Source of the DNA: Candidatus Helarchaeota archaeon
Lineage (GTDB): Archaea > Asgardarchaeota > Lokiarchaeia > Helarchaeales > HEL-GB-A
Reading direction: 5' to 3'
Assembly (NCBI GenBank): GCA_016840125.1
Contig: JAEOSY010000350.1
Location: 1-8,337, forward strand
DNA length: 8,337 bases
Part shown: positions 1 through 5,254 of the stretch, in pieces
Numbering within the stretch: position 1 is the stretch's first letter
Layout of the letters: each line of letters opens with the position of its first letter
The notes under the pieces: model-generated
What the model was told of the DNA's origin: nothing
The model's input: only the letters and a program-made list of their open reading frames with translations
Database searches by the model: none
Made by a program: the position numbers and the translations under genes

Positions 1-378
1 GCTTTACGCATGTTGTTAGGAGCGCTTCATTACTGCGCTACGGAGTTAATGAAGGTCGATTCCGACTACAAAGCGAAAATGGAAAAAATTAATGCGAGTA
101 CGCAATGGAAATCAGAACCTGATGGGCCAAATACTTACACGATCATTAAAGATGGCAAGATCGAATTTAATGATGATGGAATCTTTGATAATCCCACCTA
201 TACCATGACCAATAACGACCTGAACCAGGCATTAGAGATTTTCAAAGGGCGGTACCCCATCTCGGAGGCAATCAAAAAGGGTGACGTAGCTGTCACTGGT
301 GACAAGGACGAATTAATAAAATTGACATTTTATCTGGAGGCATTTATTCCCTTATTGGGACCATTAACAGGGGTGTAA
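1..378 (+). CDS. SCP2-like lipid-carrier protein, subunit A, copy 1 (5' partial)
   Basis: This small soluble protein resembles the SCP2 sterol-carrier fold, whose members bind lipids or acyl chains in a hydrophobic tunnel. An ATG at base 10 could be taken as the start, but the frame is open to base 1 and the residues before it (A-L-R) line up with A-V-K just before M-L in the paralogue at 4380, so the gene very likely begins upstream of the window and that methionine is internal. Shared landmarks with the paralogue are an N-terminal helix ending in KAK, a QWK motif, an NPTY/SPTY turn, a DL..ALE-F-G stretch, an EAI-KG/KAI-DG segment followed by a GD turn, and a C-terminal PLTG/DLTG. There is no signal peptide or membrane helix. 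It lies three bases ahead of a second SCP2-like gene, so the two are surely co-transcribed and may form a heterodimer. The ligand is unknown, and the family call rests on fold-type motifs. Confidence 0.7.
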   Translation, partial: ALRMLLGALHYCATELMKVDSDYKAKMEKINASTQWKSEPDGPNTYTIIKDGKIEFNDDGIFDNPTYTMTNNDLNQALEIFKGRYPISEAIKKGDVAVTGDKDELIKLTFYLEAFIPLLGPLTGV

Positions 379-381
379 AGT

Positions 382-771
382 ATGGATCTACAAGAAACTA
401 TGCAAGTTAAAGCACTCTTCTATTTCATGGGTCGGGGACTTGAAGTGATCTCCCGGACGAACGAGGATTTCATCGAAGAATTCGAGGACTTGGATGGCAT
501 TTTTCAATGGACTGTCGGAGATGTTTCCTGTTATCTTGTCGCTGATGAGGGAAAGTTCAAAGTTCATCTAGATGAGAAGGCTGACGAACCTATCGTAGAA
601 TTTGTCGTTGAAGATTTCAATATCGCTGTGCAAATTCTGAAAGGCGACCTAGATGGTACCTCCGCCTATATGGCAGGTGATCTCAACATTGTTGGTGATA
701 TTCAGATGGGTATGAAGTTCTCCCAGGTTGCAGAATGGCTCACCGAAATGTTAGCTGATCTCTTATCTTAA
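382..771 (+). CDS. SCP2-like lipid-carrier protein, subunit B, copy 1
   Basis: This 129-residue soluble protein is a clearer SCP2-domain member than its upstream partner. An acidic N-terminal helix region (FIEEFEDLDG) is followed by a short beta meander, then the block DGTSAYM-x-GDL near residues 92-101 and a GD-x-Q-x-GM turn, corresponding to the SCP2 family pattern of a loop, a G-x-l-x-x-x-Gd strand-turn and a final amphipathic helix that caps the lipid tunnel. It starts three bases after the stop of the preceding gene; GGGGTG at 370-375 is a partial ribosome site. The paralogue at 4782 is similar along its full length, with this C-terminal block almost unchanged. SCP2-fold proteins transfer or present sterols, fatty acyl-CoA or other lipids, and in some fusions serve catalytic domains; the ligand here cannot be told. 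The protein is cytoplasmic by lack of a signal. A T9 tract follows the stop. Confidence 0.8.
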   Translation: MDLQETMQVKALFYFMGRGLEVISRTNEDFIEEFEDLDGIFQWTVGDVSCYLVADEGKFKVHLDEKADEPIVEFVVEDFNIAVQILKGDLDGTSAYMAGDLNIVGDIQMGMKFSQVAEWLTEMLADLLS

Positions 772-777
772 TCCATC

Positions 778-786
778 TTTTTTTTT
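778..786 (+). terminator. T9 tract after first SCP2 pair
   Basis: Nine consecutive T begin seven bases after the TAA of the second SCP2-like gene, with no hairpin before them. Such T tracts are the usual intrinsic termination signal in archaea, and an equal T9 follows the second SCP2 pair. Confidence 0.6.
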
Positions 787-855
787 CTATTCGCTAGCCT
801 AAATTAAGTTGGTAAATAATATTCTGATTATTTGGGTTCTCATTAGCTGCAACAT

Positions 856-867
856 CTTTTTATATTA
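856..867 (+). promoter_or_regulatory. Candidate TATA box for surface-protein gene
   Basis: CTTTTTATATTA lies in an AT-rich gap with no gene. A transcript start about 25 bases downstream (near 885-893) would leave a leader of roughly 35-40 bases containing the GGGAGAG ribosome site. The surrounding sequence is so AT-rich that the exact box is uncertain. Confidence 0.45.
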
Positions 868-913
868 CATAAATAATAAATAAATTCAATAATTTTCTCA
901 TAATCGCTGTTTT

Positions 914-920
914 GGGAGAG
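914..920 (+). promoter_or_regulatory. Ribosome binding site that favours the GTG start at 927
   Basis: GGGAGAG ends six bases before a GTG at 927. The longer TTG start at 912 would place this site inside the coding region and has no purine-rich site of its own, so the GTG is preferred. Confidence 0.5.
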
Positions 921-926
921 AGCAAT

Positions 927-2933
927 GTGGTAAAGGCGAATTTGATACTCAAAACTATTAATGTAGGTAGAAAATTTTTTACACTCTTATTAATATTTCA
1001 TTTATTCGTGTTCGGAGTAATTTTTACGTCGCTGTATAGGACAAGTCCGCAAATAAGCTCACCCCAGCATGACGGGATCCCAACAGATTACCCCCAGCTG
1101 AGTTCACTACAAAATGTTACCCAATTTAATTATATCAGAGAGTGGAACCTGACTTGGGGGGGTGCAGATGATGAGTTTGATAGTCGCGTGGCGGTTGATG
1201 GTACTGAATCTGTATACCTTGCAGGTACCACCATGAGTTTTGGACCGGCGTCATATAATATTTTCCTTGTACGGTATGCACTAAACGGCACCCAGCTATG
1301 GAACCGGACATGGAGCAGTAGTAGTCCTACTCAAGCATATGGGGTGGCGGCCGGTACCAGTGGAGATGTCTATGTTACCGGTACTAGGGGGAGTTCCGGT
1401 GCAAAGCTTATACGGTATGCTTCAAACGGCACTTCGTTGTGGAATCGAACATGGAGTGTTTCTAACGCAATGGGAAGAGGGGTGGCGGTCGATGCCACTG
1501 GGGCAGTCTATCTTGCCGGATACATCAACACGGGAACTCCAGATGTAATCCTTGTGCGTTATGCCTCAAACGGTACTCAGTTATGGAATAGAACTTGGGA
1601 TAGCGGATCTAACGACAAGATTTATGATGTAGCAGTTGATTCTAATGGCTCTGCCTACCTAGTAGGTGAAATATACGTTAGTGGCGAGAATAATAATGTG
1701 CTCCTCATGCGCTACGCTCCAAACGGCACCAGGCTGTGGAACAGGACTTGGGGTGGGGCGCAAAATGATAGGGGAAACAGTGTGGCAGTCGATGCCAGCG
1801 GCTTCGCTTATGTCACGGGTAGAACTGAAAGTTTCGGTGCAGTTGGGGAAGACTTATTGCTCTTAAAATACTCTCCAGATGGAACTCAAGAATGGAACCA
1901 AACTTGGGGGAGTGGCGGTGATGATTATGGGAACGGGGTGGCGGTCGACGCCACCGGTATGGTCATCGTTGGTGGCTTGACTGAAAAATCTGGTTTTGTT
2001 GGAAATTCTACCATCTTCCAATATGCACCAAATGGCACCCAGCTATGGAATTGGACTTGGAGGGACTACAATTTTGAGGAGCAATGGGATGTAGCGGTGG
2101 GAACCAATAATTCCATGTATATAACTGGATATAAGACCAATGAAATAATTTCACCAGGTGATGTGGTCCTCATGAAATTTGGAGATGATCAAGACGGGGA
2201 CGGGCTGACTGAGTATCAAGAGGGGGTGTTTGGGACGAATTCCACTGATGGAGATACAGATGACGATCTTATCCCAGATGGCTGGGAAGTCTATAACCTT
2301 CTTGATCCTACAAATATTTCTGATGCGGGCCTTGATTTTGATTGGGACGGACTCCTCAACCTTGGAGAGTATAACAACGGAACTGATCCAAACGATAATG
2401 ATACGGAGAATGACAATATGCCCGATGGCTGGGAAGTATTTAATGGCTTGGATCCTCTCCTAGACGATACTACGCTTGACCCCGATGTAGATACTTTATT
2501 CAATTTACCAGAATTTCAATACAATTGTGATCCCCAGGATCCAGATACCGATGACGATGGGCTCACGGATGGATCTGAGGTAAACACCTACATAACAATA
2601 CCTACAGATGATGATACAGACAATGATGGGTTAAGTGATGGACAAGAGGTCAATACACATCAGACAAACCCAAACGTTGCGGATACCGACGGGGATGAGT
2701 ATTCCGATGGCGAGGAGATTGCCGCAGGGACCGATCCGCTCAATCCTGCGAGCAACCCTCAAACCCAACTCATCACTCGCACGGTCTCCATCAGTTCAGC
2801 AATTTTAGCGATTACAGGTGGGTTGCTTAGTATAACCGCATATAAAAAGGATTGGGAGTCCAAGATTAAGAAAGGAGGTATTGTCCTAACCATCGCGGGG
2901 ATCGTGGTGACCCTTATTACCCTATTTATTTAA
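927..2933 (+). CDS. Membrane-anchored surface protein: seven SBBP-type propeller repeats plus calcium-binding (TSP3-like) repeats
   Basis: The product is a cell-surface protein of 668 residues if it starts at GTG 927 (TTG 912 would add five). Residues about 16-34 form a hydrophobic signal/anchor helix after a basic start. Residues about 71-419 hold seven repeats of 47-52 residues, each opening with W-N-x-T-W (W at 73, 125, 172, 220, 271, 323, 374) and carrying VAVD-x-x-G-x-x-Y-x-x-G and RYA-x-NGT; this is the SBBP/beta-propeller pattern, and seven units suit a closed seven-bladed propeller. Residues about 420-607 are acidic, with DxDxDG loops and two PDGWEV motifs, as in thrombospondin type 3-like calcium-binding stalks. 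Two hydrophobic helices (about 619-638 and 650-668), joined by a lysine-rich loop, end the chain. About 20 N-x-S/T sequons occur. It is probably an adhesin or surface binding protein exposed outside the cell; the ligand is unknown. It stands as a single gene with its own promoter. Confidence 0.85.
   Translation: MVKANLILKTINVGRKFFTLLLIFHLFVFGVIFTSLYRTSPQISSPQHDGIPTDYPQLSSLQNVTQFNYIREWNLTWGGADDEFDSRVAVDGTESVYLAGTTMSFGPASYNIFLVRYALNGTQLWNRTWSSSSPTQAYGVAAGTSGDVYVTGTRGSSGAKLIRYASNGTSLWNRTWSVSNAMGRGVAVDATGAVYLAGYINTGTPDVILVRYASNGTQLWNRTWDSGSNDKIYDVAVDSNGSAYLVGEIYVSGENNNVLLMRYAPNGTRLWNRTWGGAQNDRGNSVAVDASGFAYVTGRTESFGAVGEDLLLLKYSPDGTQEWNQTWGSGGDDYGNGVAVDATGMVIVGGLTEKSGFVGNSTIFQYAPNGTQLWNWTWRDYNFEEQWDVAVGTNNSMYITGYKTNEIISPGDVVLMKFGDDQDGDGLTEYQEGVFGTNSTDGDTDDDLIPDGWEVYNLLDPTNISDAGLDFDWDGLLNLGEYNNGTDPNDNDTENDNMPDGWEVFNGLDPLLDDTTLDPDVDTLFNLPEFQYNCDPQDPDTDDDGLTDGSEVNTYITIPTDDDTDNDGLSDGQEVNTHQTNPNVADTDGDEYSDGEEIAAGTDPLNPASNPQTQLITRTVSISSAILAITGGLLSITAYKKDWESKIKKGGIVLTIAGIVVTLITLFI
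1143..2183 (+). repeat. Seven tandem coding repeats of about 141-156 bases (propeller blades)
   Basis: The seven repeat units of the surface protein are also visible in the DNA, with recurring blocks such as AACGGCACCCAGCTATGGAA and GTGGCGGTCGATGCCA. Unit spacing, taken from the conserved Trp codons, is 52, 47, 48, 51, 52 and 51 codons. Units 2-5 share the strict L-W-N-R-T-W opening, while units 1, 6 and 7 differ (WNLTW, WNQTW, WNWTW), so the inner copies look more recently homogenised. Confidence 0.85.
2184..2747 (+). repeat. Calcium-binding acidic repeat region of the surface protein
   Basis: This region codes for a run of Asp/Asn-rich loops of DxDxDG type. Two longer units share D-x-x-x-PDGWEV, a DP turn, a D-rich loop and an N-LxEF/EY segment; the second has a decayed loop (DPDVDTLFN in place of DFDWDGLLN). 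Three shorter D-T-D-x-DG-L-(T/S)-DG-x-EV units follow. It probably acts as a stalk stiffened by calcium between the propeller and the membrane. Confidence 0.75.
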
Positions 2934-3022
2934 TCTCATCAATTAACCCTCTTTTCTCTGGAAACCAACGACTCGCCAATCGGTTCGATGATCCAGTAAA
3001 TGACATATTACTAAAGAGATAA

Positions 3023-3030
3023 TTTTTTTT
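3023..3030 (+). terminator. T8 tract in the gap after the surface-protein gene
   Basis: Eight T lie 90 bases after the stop of the surface-protein gene and before the promoter of the acetyltransferase gene. It may be the terminator of the former. The distance from the stop and the absence of a hairpin keep confidence low. Confidence 0.35.
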
Positions 3031-3052
3031 ACCAAAATCTCCCCTTATAGCA

Positions 3053-3064
3053 AATGTTATATAG
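3053..3064 (+). promoter_or_regulatory. Candidate TATA box for the acetyltransferase gene
   Basis: AATGTTATATAG would place the transcript start near 3085 and leave a leader of about 35 bases before the ATG at 3122. The alternative TTG start at 3068 would lie upstream of that transcript start, which argues against it. Confidence 0.45.
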
Positions 3065-3121
3065 AATTTGTTGTTAATAGAGATTTTGAATAGTTGGATC
3101 CTCATTGAAGGAAAGGATAAA

Positions 3122-4231
3122 ATGGGCTACGAAGTAAAGGTATTATCGGACCCGTTACCGTATGCTAAAATAGGAACGTTGTTTCAGGACACATATATCA
3201 AGCCATTCTATGATACGGGTGCATTAAATTGGTCAAAGGAATATGCGGAGTGGTTCCTTCATTCGTTTTATCAGGATAAGACTTTTTTCTATAGTACTTG
3301 GGTTGGAGACGAGCTGGTCGGCACGCTCTTCGGTAACCCCTGTAAATTAATCCTTGATAATACCGTGGAACTGAAAGCCCTTTGTTTAAGTCTTGCCGCA
3401 ACCCACCCCGAACATCGCAAACAAGGGCTCCAGCAACGGCTGATCCGGGAGTGTATTGAAAAAGCGAAGGCATTAGGATTTGATGTTGTCTATGCGATAC
3501 CAGAGAAGAAAAAAGGTGGGTCTCTTCTTAAAAAATACTTCGAGTTTACCTGCTTTCAAAAGAAGGATAAACATCGGGTAAAACTGATGGAAGCCTATGG
3601 GATCAAAACCTTTAAAGAAAAAAGGGGCTTAAATCCTCTAATTGCAAAATTAGCTAGTATTTATGCAAAAATTCCCGAAGATAAAATCGAGCGGGGAACG
3701 ATCCGTGAGGGTTCTGATGCGGATATGGATGCGATCCTAGCGATCCTTAATGCGTATCGAAAGTGGTTGCCTATTTCAATGGAATTTTCAAAACAGGAAT
3801 TGGAATATCACTTCAAAACCTATTTCACGAAGATCAACGACTTGGGACCCCACTTCGGAGCTGAATGGAAGGTTTGGGAGCGTGATAATGAGGTAATCGC
3901 AACACTTCTGATACGCTATGAATTCGCCCTCTTCAAGAATGGACCTGCCCCCGTAGCCTTGATCTGGCATTTGGGTTATAAAGAAGGTGTGTCGAATGAG
4001 GAAAAGAACGCATTCCTAGCTGAAATGCTTCAACATATCCGAAAGACTTACCCTGAAGTGGCCATTTGCCAAACGACAATGGGGGAAAATGAAATGCAAG
4101 TATATAATAACTTGAAATTCGCGGATGACCTCACAAATTACGAGTTATGGATGCACCCTCTGACGACGAAGGGTGAAGAAATACATCGCCATCCAAAATA
4201 TAAGGGGTTCTACATCCCCTACTATAGGTAA
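3122..4231 (+). CDS. GNAT-family N-acetyltransferase with two GNAT-like domains
   Basis: This is a probable acetyl-CoA-dependent acyltransferase of 369 residues. The ATG at 3122 is chosen over the TTG at 3068 because a purine-rich AAGGAAAGG precedes it and the candidate TATA box lies between the two. The N-terminal domain (about 4-150) has the GNAT core: a beta strand with ALCLSLAATHP (85-96), then the acetyl-CoA phosphate loop R99-x-x-G102-x-Q104 and a long helix. The usual final Gly/Ala of R-x-x-G-x-G/A is Gln here. A second GNAT-like half starts near 192 (IREGSDADMDAILAILNAY) and runs to about 345, without a clear cofactor loop, so it may be structural, as in Eis-like or other tandem GNAT proteins. 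There is no signal peptide, so it is cytoplasmic. The substrate cannot be told; neighbours give no firm clue, and it has its own promoter. Confidence 0.8.
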   Translation: MGYEVKVLSDPLPYAKIGTLFQDTYIKPFYDTGALNWSKEYAEWFLHSFYQDKTFFYSTWVGDELVGTLFGNPCKLILDNTVELKALCLSLAATHPEHRKQGLQQRLIRECIEKAKALGFDVVYAIPEKKKGGSLLKKYFEFTCFQKKDKHRVKLMEAYGIKTFKEKRGLNPLIAKLASIYAKIPEDKIERGTIREGSDADMDAILAILNAYRKWLPISMEFSKQELEYHFKTYFTKINDLGPHFGAEWKVWERDNEVIATLLIRYEFALFKNGPAPVALIWHLGYKEGVSNEEKNAFLAEMLQHIRKTYPEVAICQTTMGENEMQVYNNLKFADDLTNYELWMHPLTTKGEEIHRHPKYKGFYIPYYR

Positions 4232-4232
4232 T

Positions 4233-4258
4233 GGAAATTTCCTATTTCTACTCTTTTT
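4233..4258 (+). terminator. Palindrome and T-rich stretch after the acetyltransferase gene
   Basis: A perfect palindrome GGAAATTTCC (4233-4242) starts two bases after the stop and is followed by a pyrimidine-rich run ending in T5. It could help termination, but the palindrome has no loop and the T tract is short. Confidence 0.3.
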
Positions 4259-4304
4259 ATTGGTCCGATAACCTTGATTTTGACCATGCATACCTTACTA
4301 TCAT

Positions 4305-4316
4305 AAAACTTATTAA
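4305..4316 (+). promoter_or_regulatory. Candidate TATA box for the second SCP2 pair
   Basis: AAAACTTATTAA has an A-rich BRE-like left side and a TATA-like core. It predicts a transcript start near 4340, at the right edge of the palindrome at 4322-4339, and a leader of about 40 bases. Confidence 0.35.
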
Positions 4317-4321
4317 CACGA

Positions 4322-4339
4322 TGATCAGAGAACTGATCA
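4322..4339. promoter_or_regulatory. Palindromic candidate operator TGATCAG-AGAA-CTGATCA
   Basis: Two perfect 7-base arms surround a 4-base spacer. Each arm contains the self-palindromic hexamer TGATCA, with 12 bases between hexamer centres. It lies between a candidate TATA box and the second SCP2 pair, where a bound dimeric repressor would block initiation. Its role is inferred from position and symmetry. Confidence 0.45.
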
Positions 4340-4379
4340 ATACGATTTCAGACAAAAATAGAATGAATTTTTTTTTGTG

Positions 4380-4781
4380 ATGAAGATGGTTGATGCAAAA
4401 AAATTTGCAGTAAAAATGTTGATGGGGGCAATTGGTTACGCCTCCGGAGAATTGGCAAAAATGGAAGAGAGCTTTAAAGCGAAGCTCGCAGGAATTGATA
4501 CCGTTATTCAATGGAAAGTTGGAGATATTACCAGCTATACTATGGTTAAAGACCAAACAATAACATCGGTAATGGATGCTGTCCATGATAGTCCTACATA
4601 CTCAATTTCAATTGATGACCTAGACGTCGCTCTAGAGATGTTCCAAGGCAAAATTGAGATCGAAAAAGCAATCACCGACGGTAAAATTAAAATCGAAGGT
4701 GATGCCGCAGCTATCCAACAACAGACATTCATCCTAGAAGACCTAGCAGGGTATTTAGGAGATTTAACTGGAGGCGATTAA
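4380..4781 (+). CDS. SCP2-like lipid-carrier protein, subunit A, copy 2
   Basis: This protein of about 133 residues is the complete counterpart of the truncated gene at the left window edge, with the same order of motifs (a helix ending in FKAKL, QWK, SPTYS, DDLDVALEMFQG, KAI-DG, GKIKIEGD, DLTGG). The GKIKIEGD strand-turn and the final helix match the SCP2 (sterol-carrier) fold, so binding of a lipid or acyl ligand is likely. It has no signal peptide or membrane helix. Three starts are possible: GTG 4377, ATG 4380 and ATG 4386. ATG 4380 is used, but none has a ribosome site, because nine T sit directly upstream. The next gene begins at the base after its stop, with the ribosome site inside this gene's last codons, so the two products are probably translationally linked and possibly partners. 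Confidence 0.8.
   Translation: MKMVDAKKFAVKMLMGAIGYASGELAKMEESFKAKLAGIDTVIQWKVGDITSYTMVKDQTITSVMDAVHDSPTYSISIDDLDVALEMFQGKIEIEKAITDGKIKIEGDAAAIQQQTFILEDLAGYLGDLTGGD
4770..4774 (+). promoter_or_regulatory. Strong ribosome binding site for subunit B, copy 2
   Basis: GGAGG (within GGAGGCGAT, one base off the full archaeal complement GGAGGTGAT) lies seven bases before the ATG at 4782 and inside the last codons of the preceding gene. It points to coupled translation of the SCP2 pair. Confidence 0.7.
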
Positions 4782-5177
4782 ATGGGTGATGTGAAAGATG
4801 TTTTAGCAACGAAAGTTATGCTTTATATTATGGGCAAAGGCTTAGAAGAGCTTTCCAAAATTGATGAGGAATTCCAAGAGGAAATCGAGGACTTCGAAGC
4901 GGTTATCGCTTGGCATGTTGCAGATGATGTTAAAATGTACATGGAATTCGTAGATGGAAAAGTAACTGCTCATTTAGACGCTGAACACGATGAGCCCAGT
5001 GTGACCTTTAAGACGGAAGATTACAAAACCGCCCGAGATATTCTCGGCGGCGAAGTCGATGGAACCTCTGCTTATATGAGTGGAGATCTGAAGATGGAAG
5101 GCGATATGCAAGCGGGCATGCGCATGGGGCAGCTTGGCGAGTTCCTCTCAGAATATCTCGGCGATATCCGGGGTTAA
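4782..5177 (+). CDS. SCP2-like lipid-carrier protein, subunit B, copy 2
   Basis: This 131-residue soluble protein is the paralogue of the gene at 382, similar throughout and nearly unchanged in the block DGTSAYM-S-GDL-x-x-x-GD-x-Q-x-GM (residues about 93-112), which fits the conserved SCP2 strand-turn and tunnel-capping helix. The N-terminal part is a helix with MGKGLEELSKIDEEF, then an acidic segment and beta strands including HLDAEHDEPSVTF, which mirrors HLDEKADEPIVEF in the first copy. The ATG directly follows the stop of subunit A and has a strong GGAGG site. The role is presumably lipid binding or delivery in the cytoplasm; the neighbouring downstream gene for a ceramidase-like membrane hydrolase makes a link to lipid metabolism attractive but unproven. 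A T9 tract ends the unit. Confidence 0.82.
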   Translation: MGDVKDVLATKVMLYIMGKGLEELSKIDEEFQEEIEDFEAVIAWHVADDVKMYMEFVDGKVTAHLDAEHDEPSVTFKTEDYKTARDILGGEVDGTSAYMSGDLKMEGDMQAGMRMGQLGEFLSEYLGDIRG

Positions 5178-5191
5178 ATACTATTCCTCAC

Positions 5192-5200
5192 TTTTTTTTT
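5192..5200 (+). terminator. T9 tract after second SCP2 pair
   Basis: Nine T begin 15 bases after the stop, with no hairpin, as after the first SCP2 pair. Because a separate TATA box for the next gene follows at once, the T tract probably separates the two transcripts. Confidence 0.6.
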
Positions 5201-5220
5201 AATGATTAAATCGTTACAAT

Positions 5221-5235
5221 AAATTTTTATATTTT
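5221..5235 (+). promoter_or_regulatory. TATA box giving a leaderless transcript for the ceramidase-like gene
   Basis: AAATTTTTATATTTT is centred about 26 bases before the ATG at 5255, and the bases between (pyrimidine-rich) hold no ribosome site. That distance equals the usual archaeal TATA-to-start spacing, so the mRNA probably begins at or next to the ATG. Confidence 0.55.
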
Positions 5236-5254
5236 CTATCCTTCTACCTCAATC

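Noticed and set aside
10..12. ATG at base 10 as start of the first SCP2-like gene
   Set aside because: The frame is open to base 1 and the codons before it match the paralogue, so this methionine corresponds to an internal position.
814..833. Inverted repeat AAATAAT-ATTCTG-ATTATTT
   Set aside because: It is pure A/T in the arms within an AT-rich gap, so chance is likely; kept only as a remote operator candidate.
1143..2183. Tandem repeats as a CRISPR array or mobile element
   Set aside because: The repeats keep one reading frame and code for propeller blades; unit length and lack of unique spacers rule out CRISPR, and no transposase or terminal repeats are seen anywhere.
1339..2503. Several frames of 66-77 codons inside the surface-protein gene
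   Set aside because: They arise from the repeats read in other frames and have no start signals of their own.
3068..3121. TTG start giving an extra 18 residues to the acetyltransferase
   Set aside because: It lies at or before the predicted transcript start, and a purine-rich site precedes the ATG at 3122.
4257..4586. Minus-strand frame of 109 codons across the second SCP2 leader
   Set aside because: It overlaps a strongly supported plus-strand gene and its promoter, and its product has no recognisable pattern.
5201..5215. Imperfect palindrome AATGATT-A-AATCGTT ahead of the ceramidase-like promoter
   Set aside because: It has one mismatch, is AT-rich, and has no second copy elsewhere in the window.
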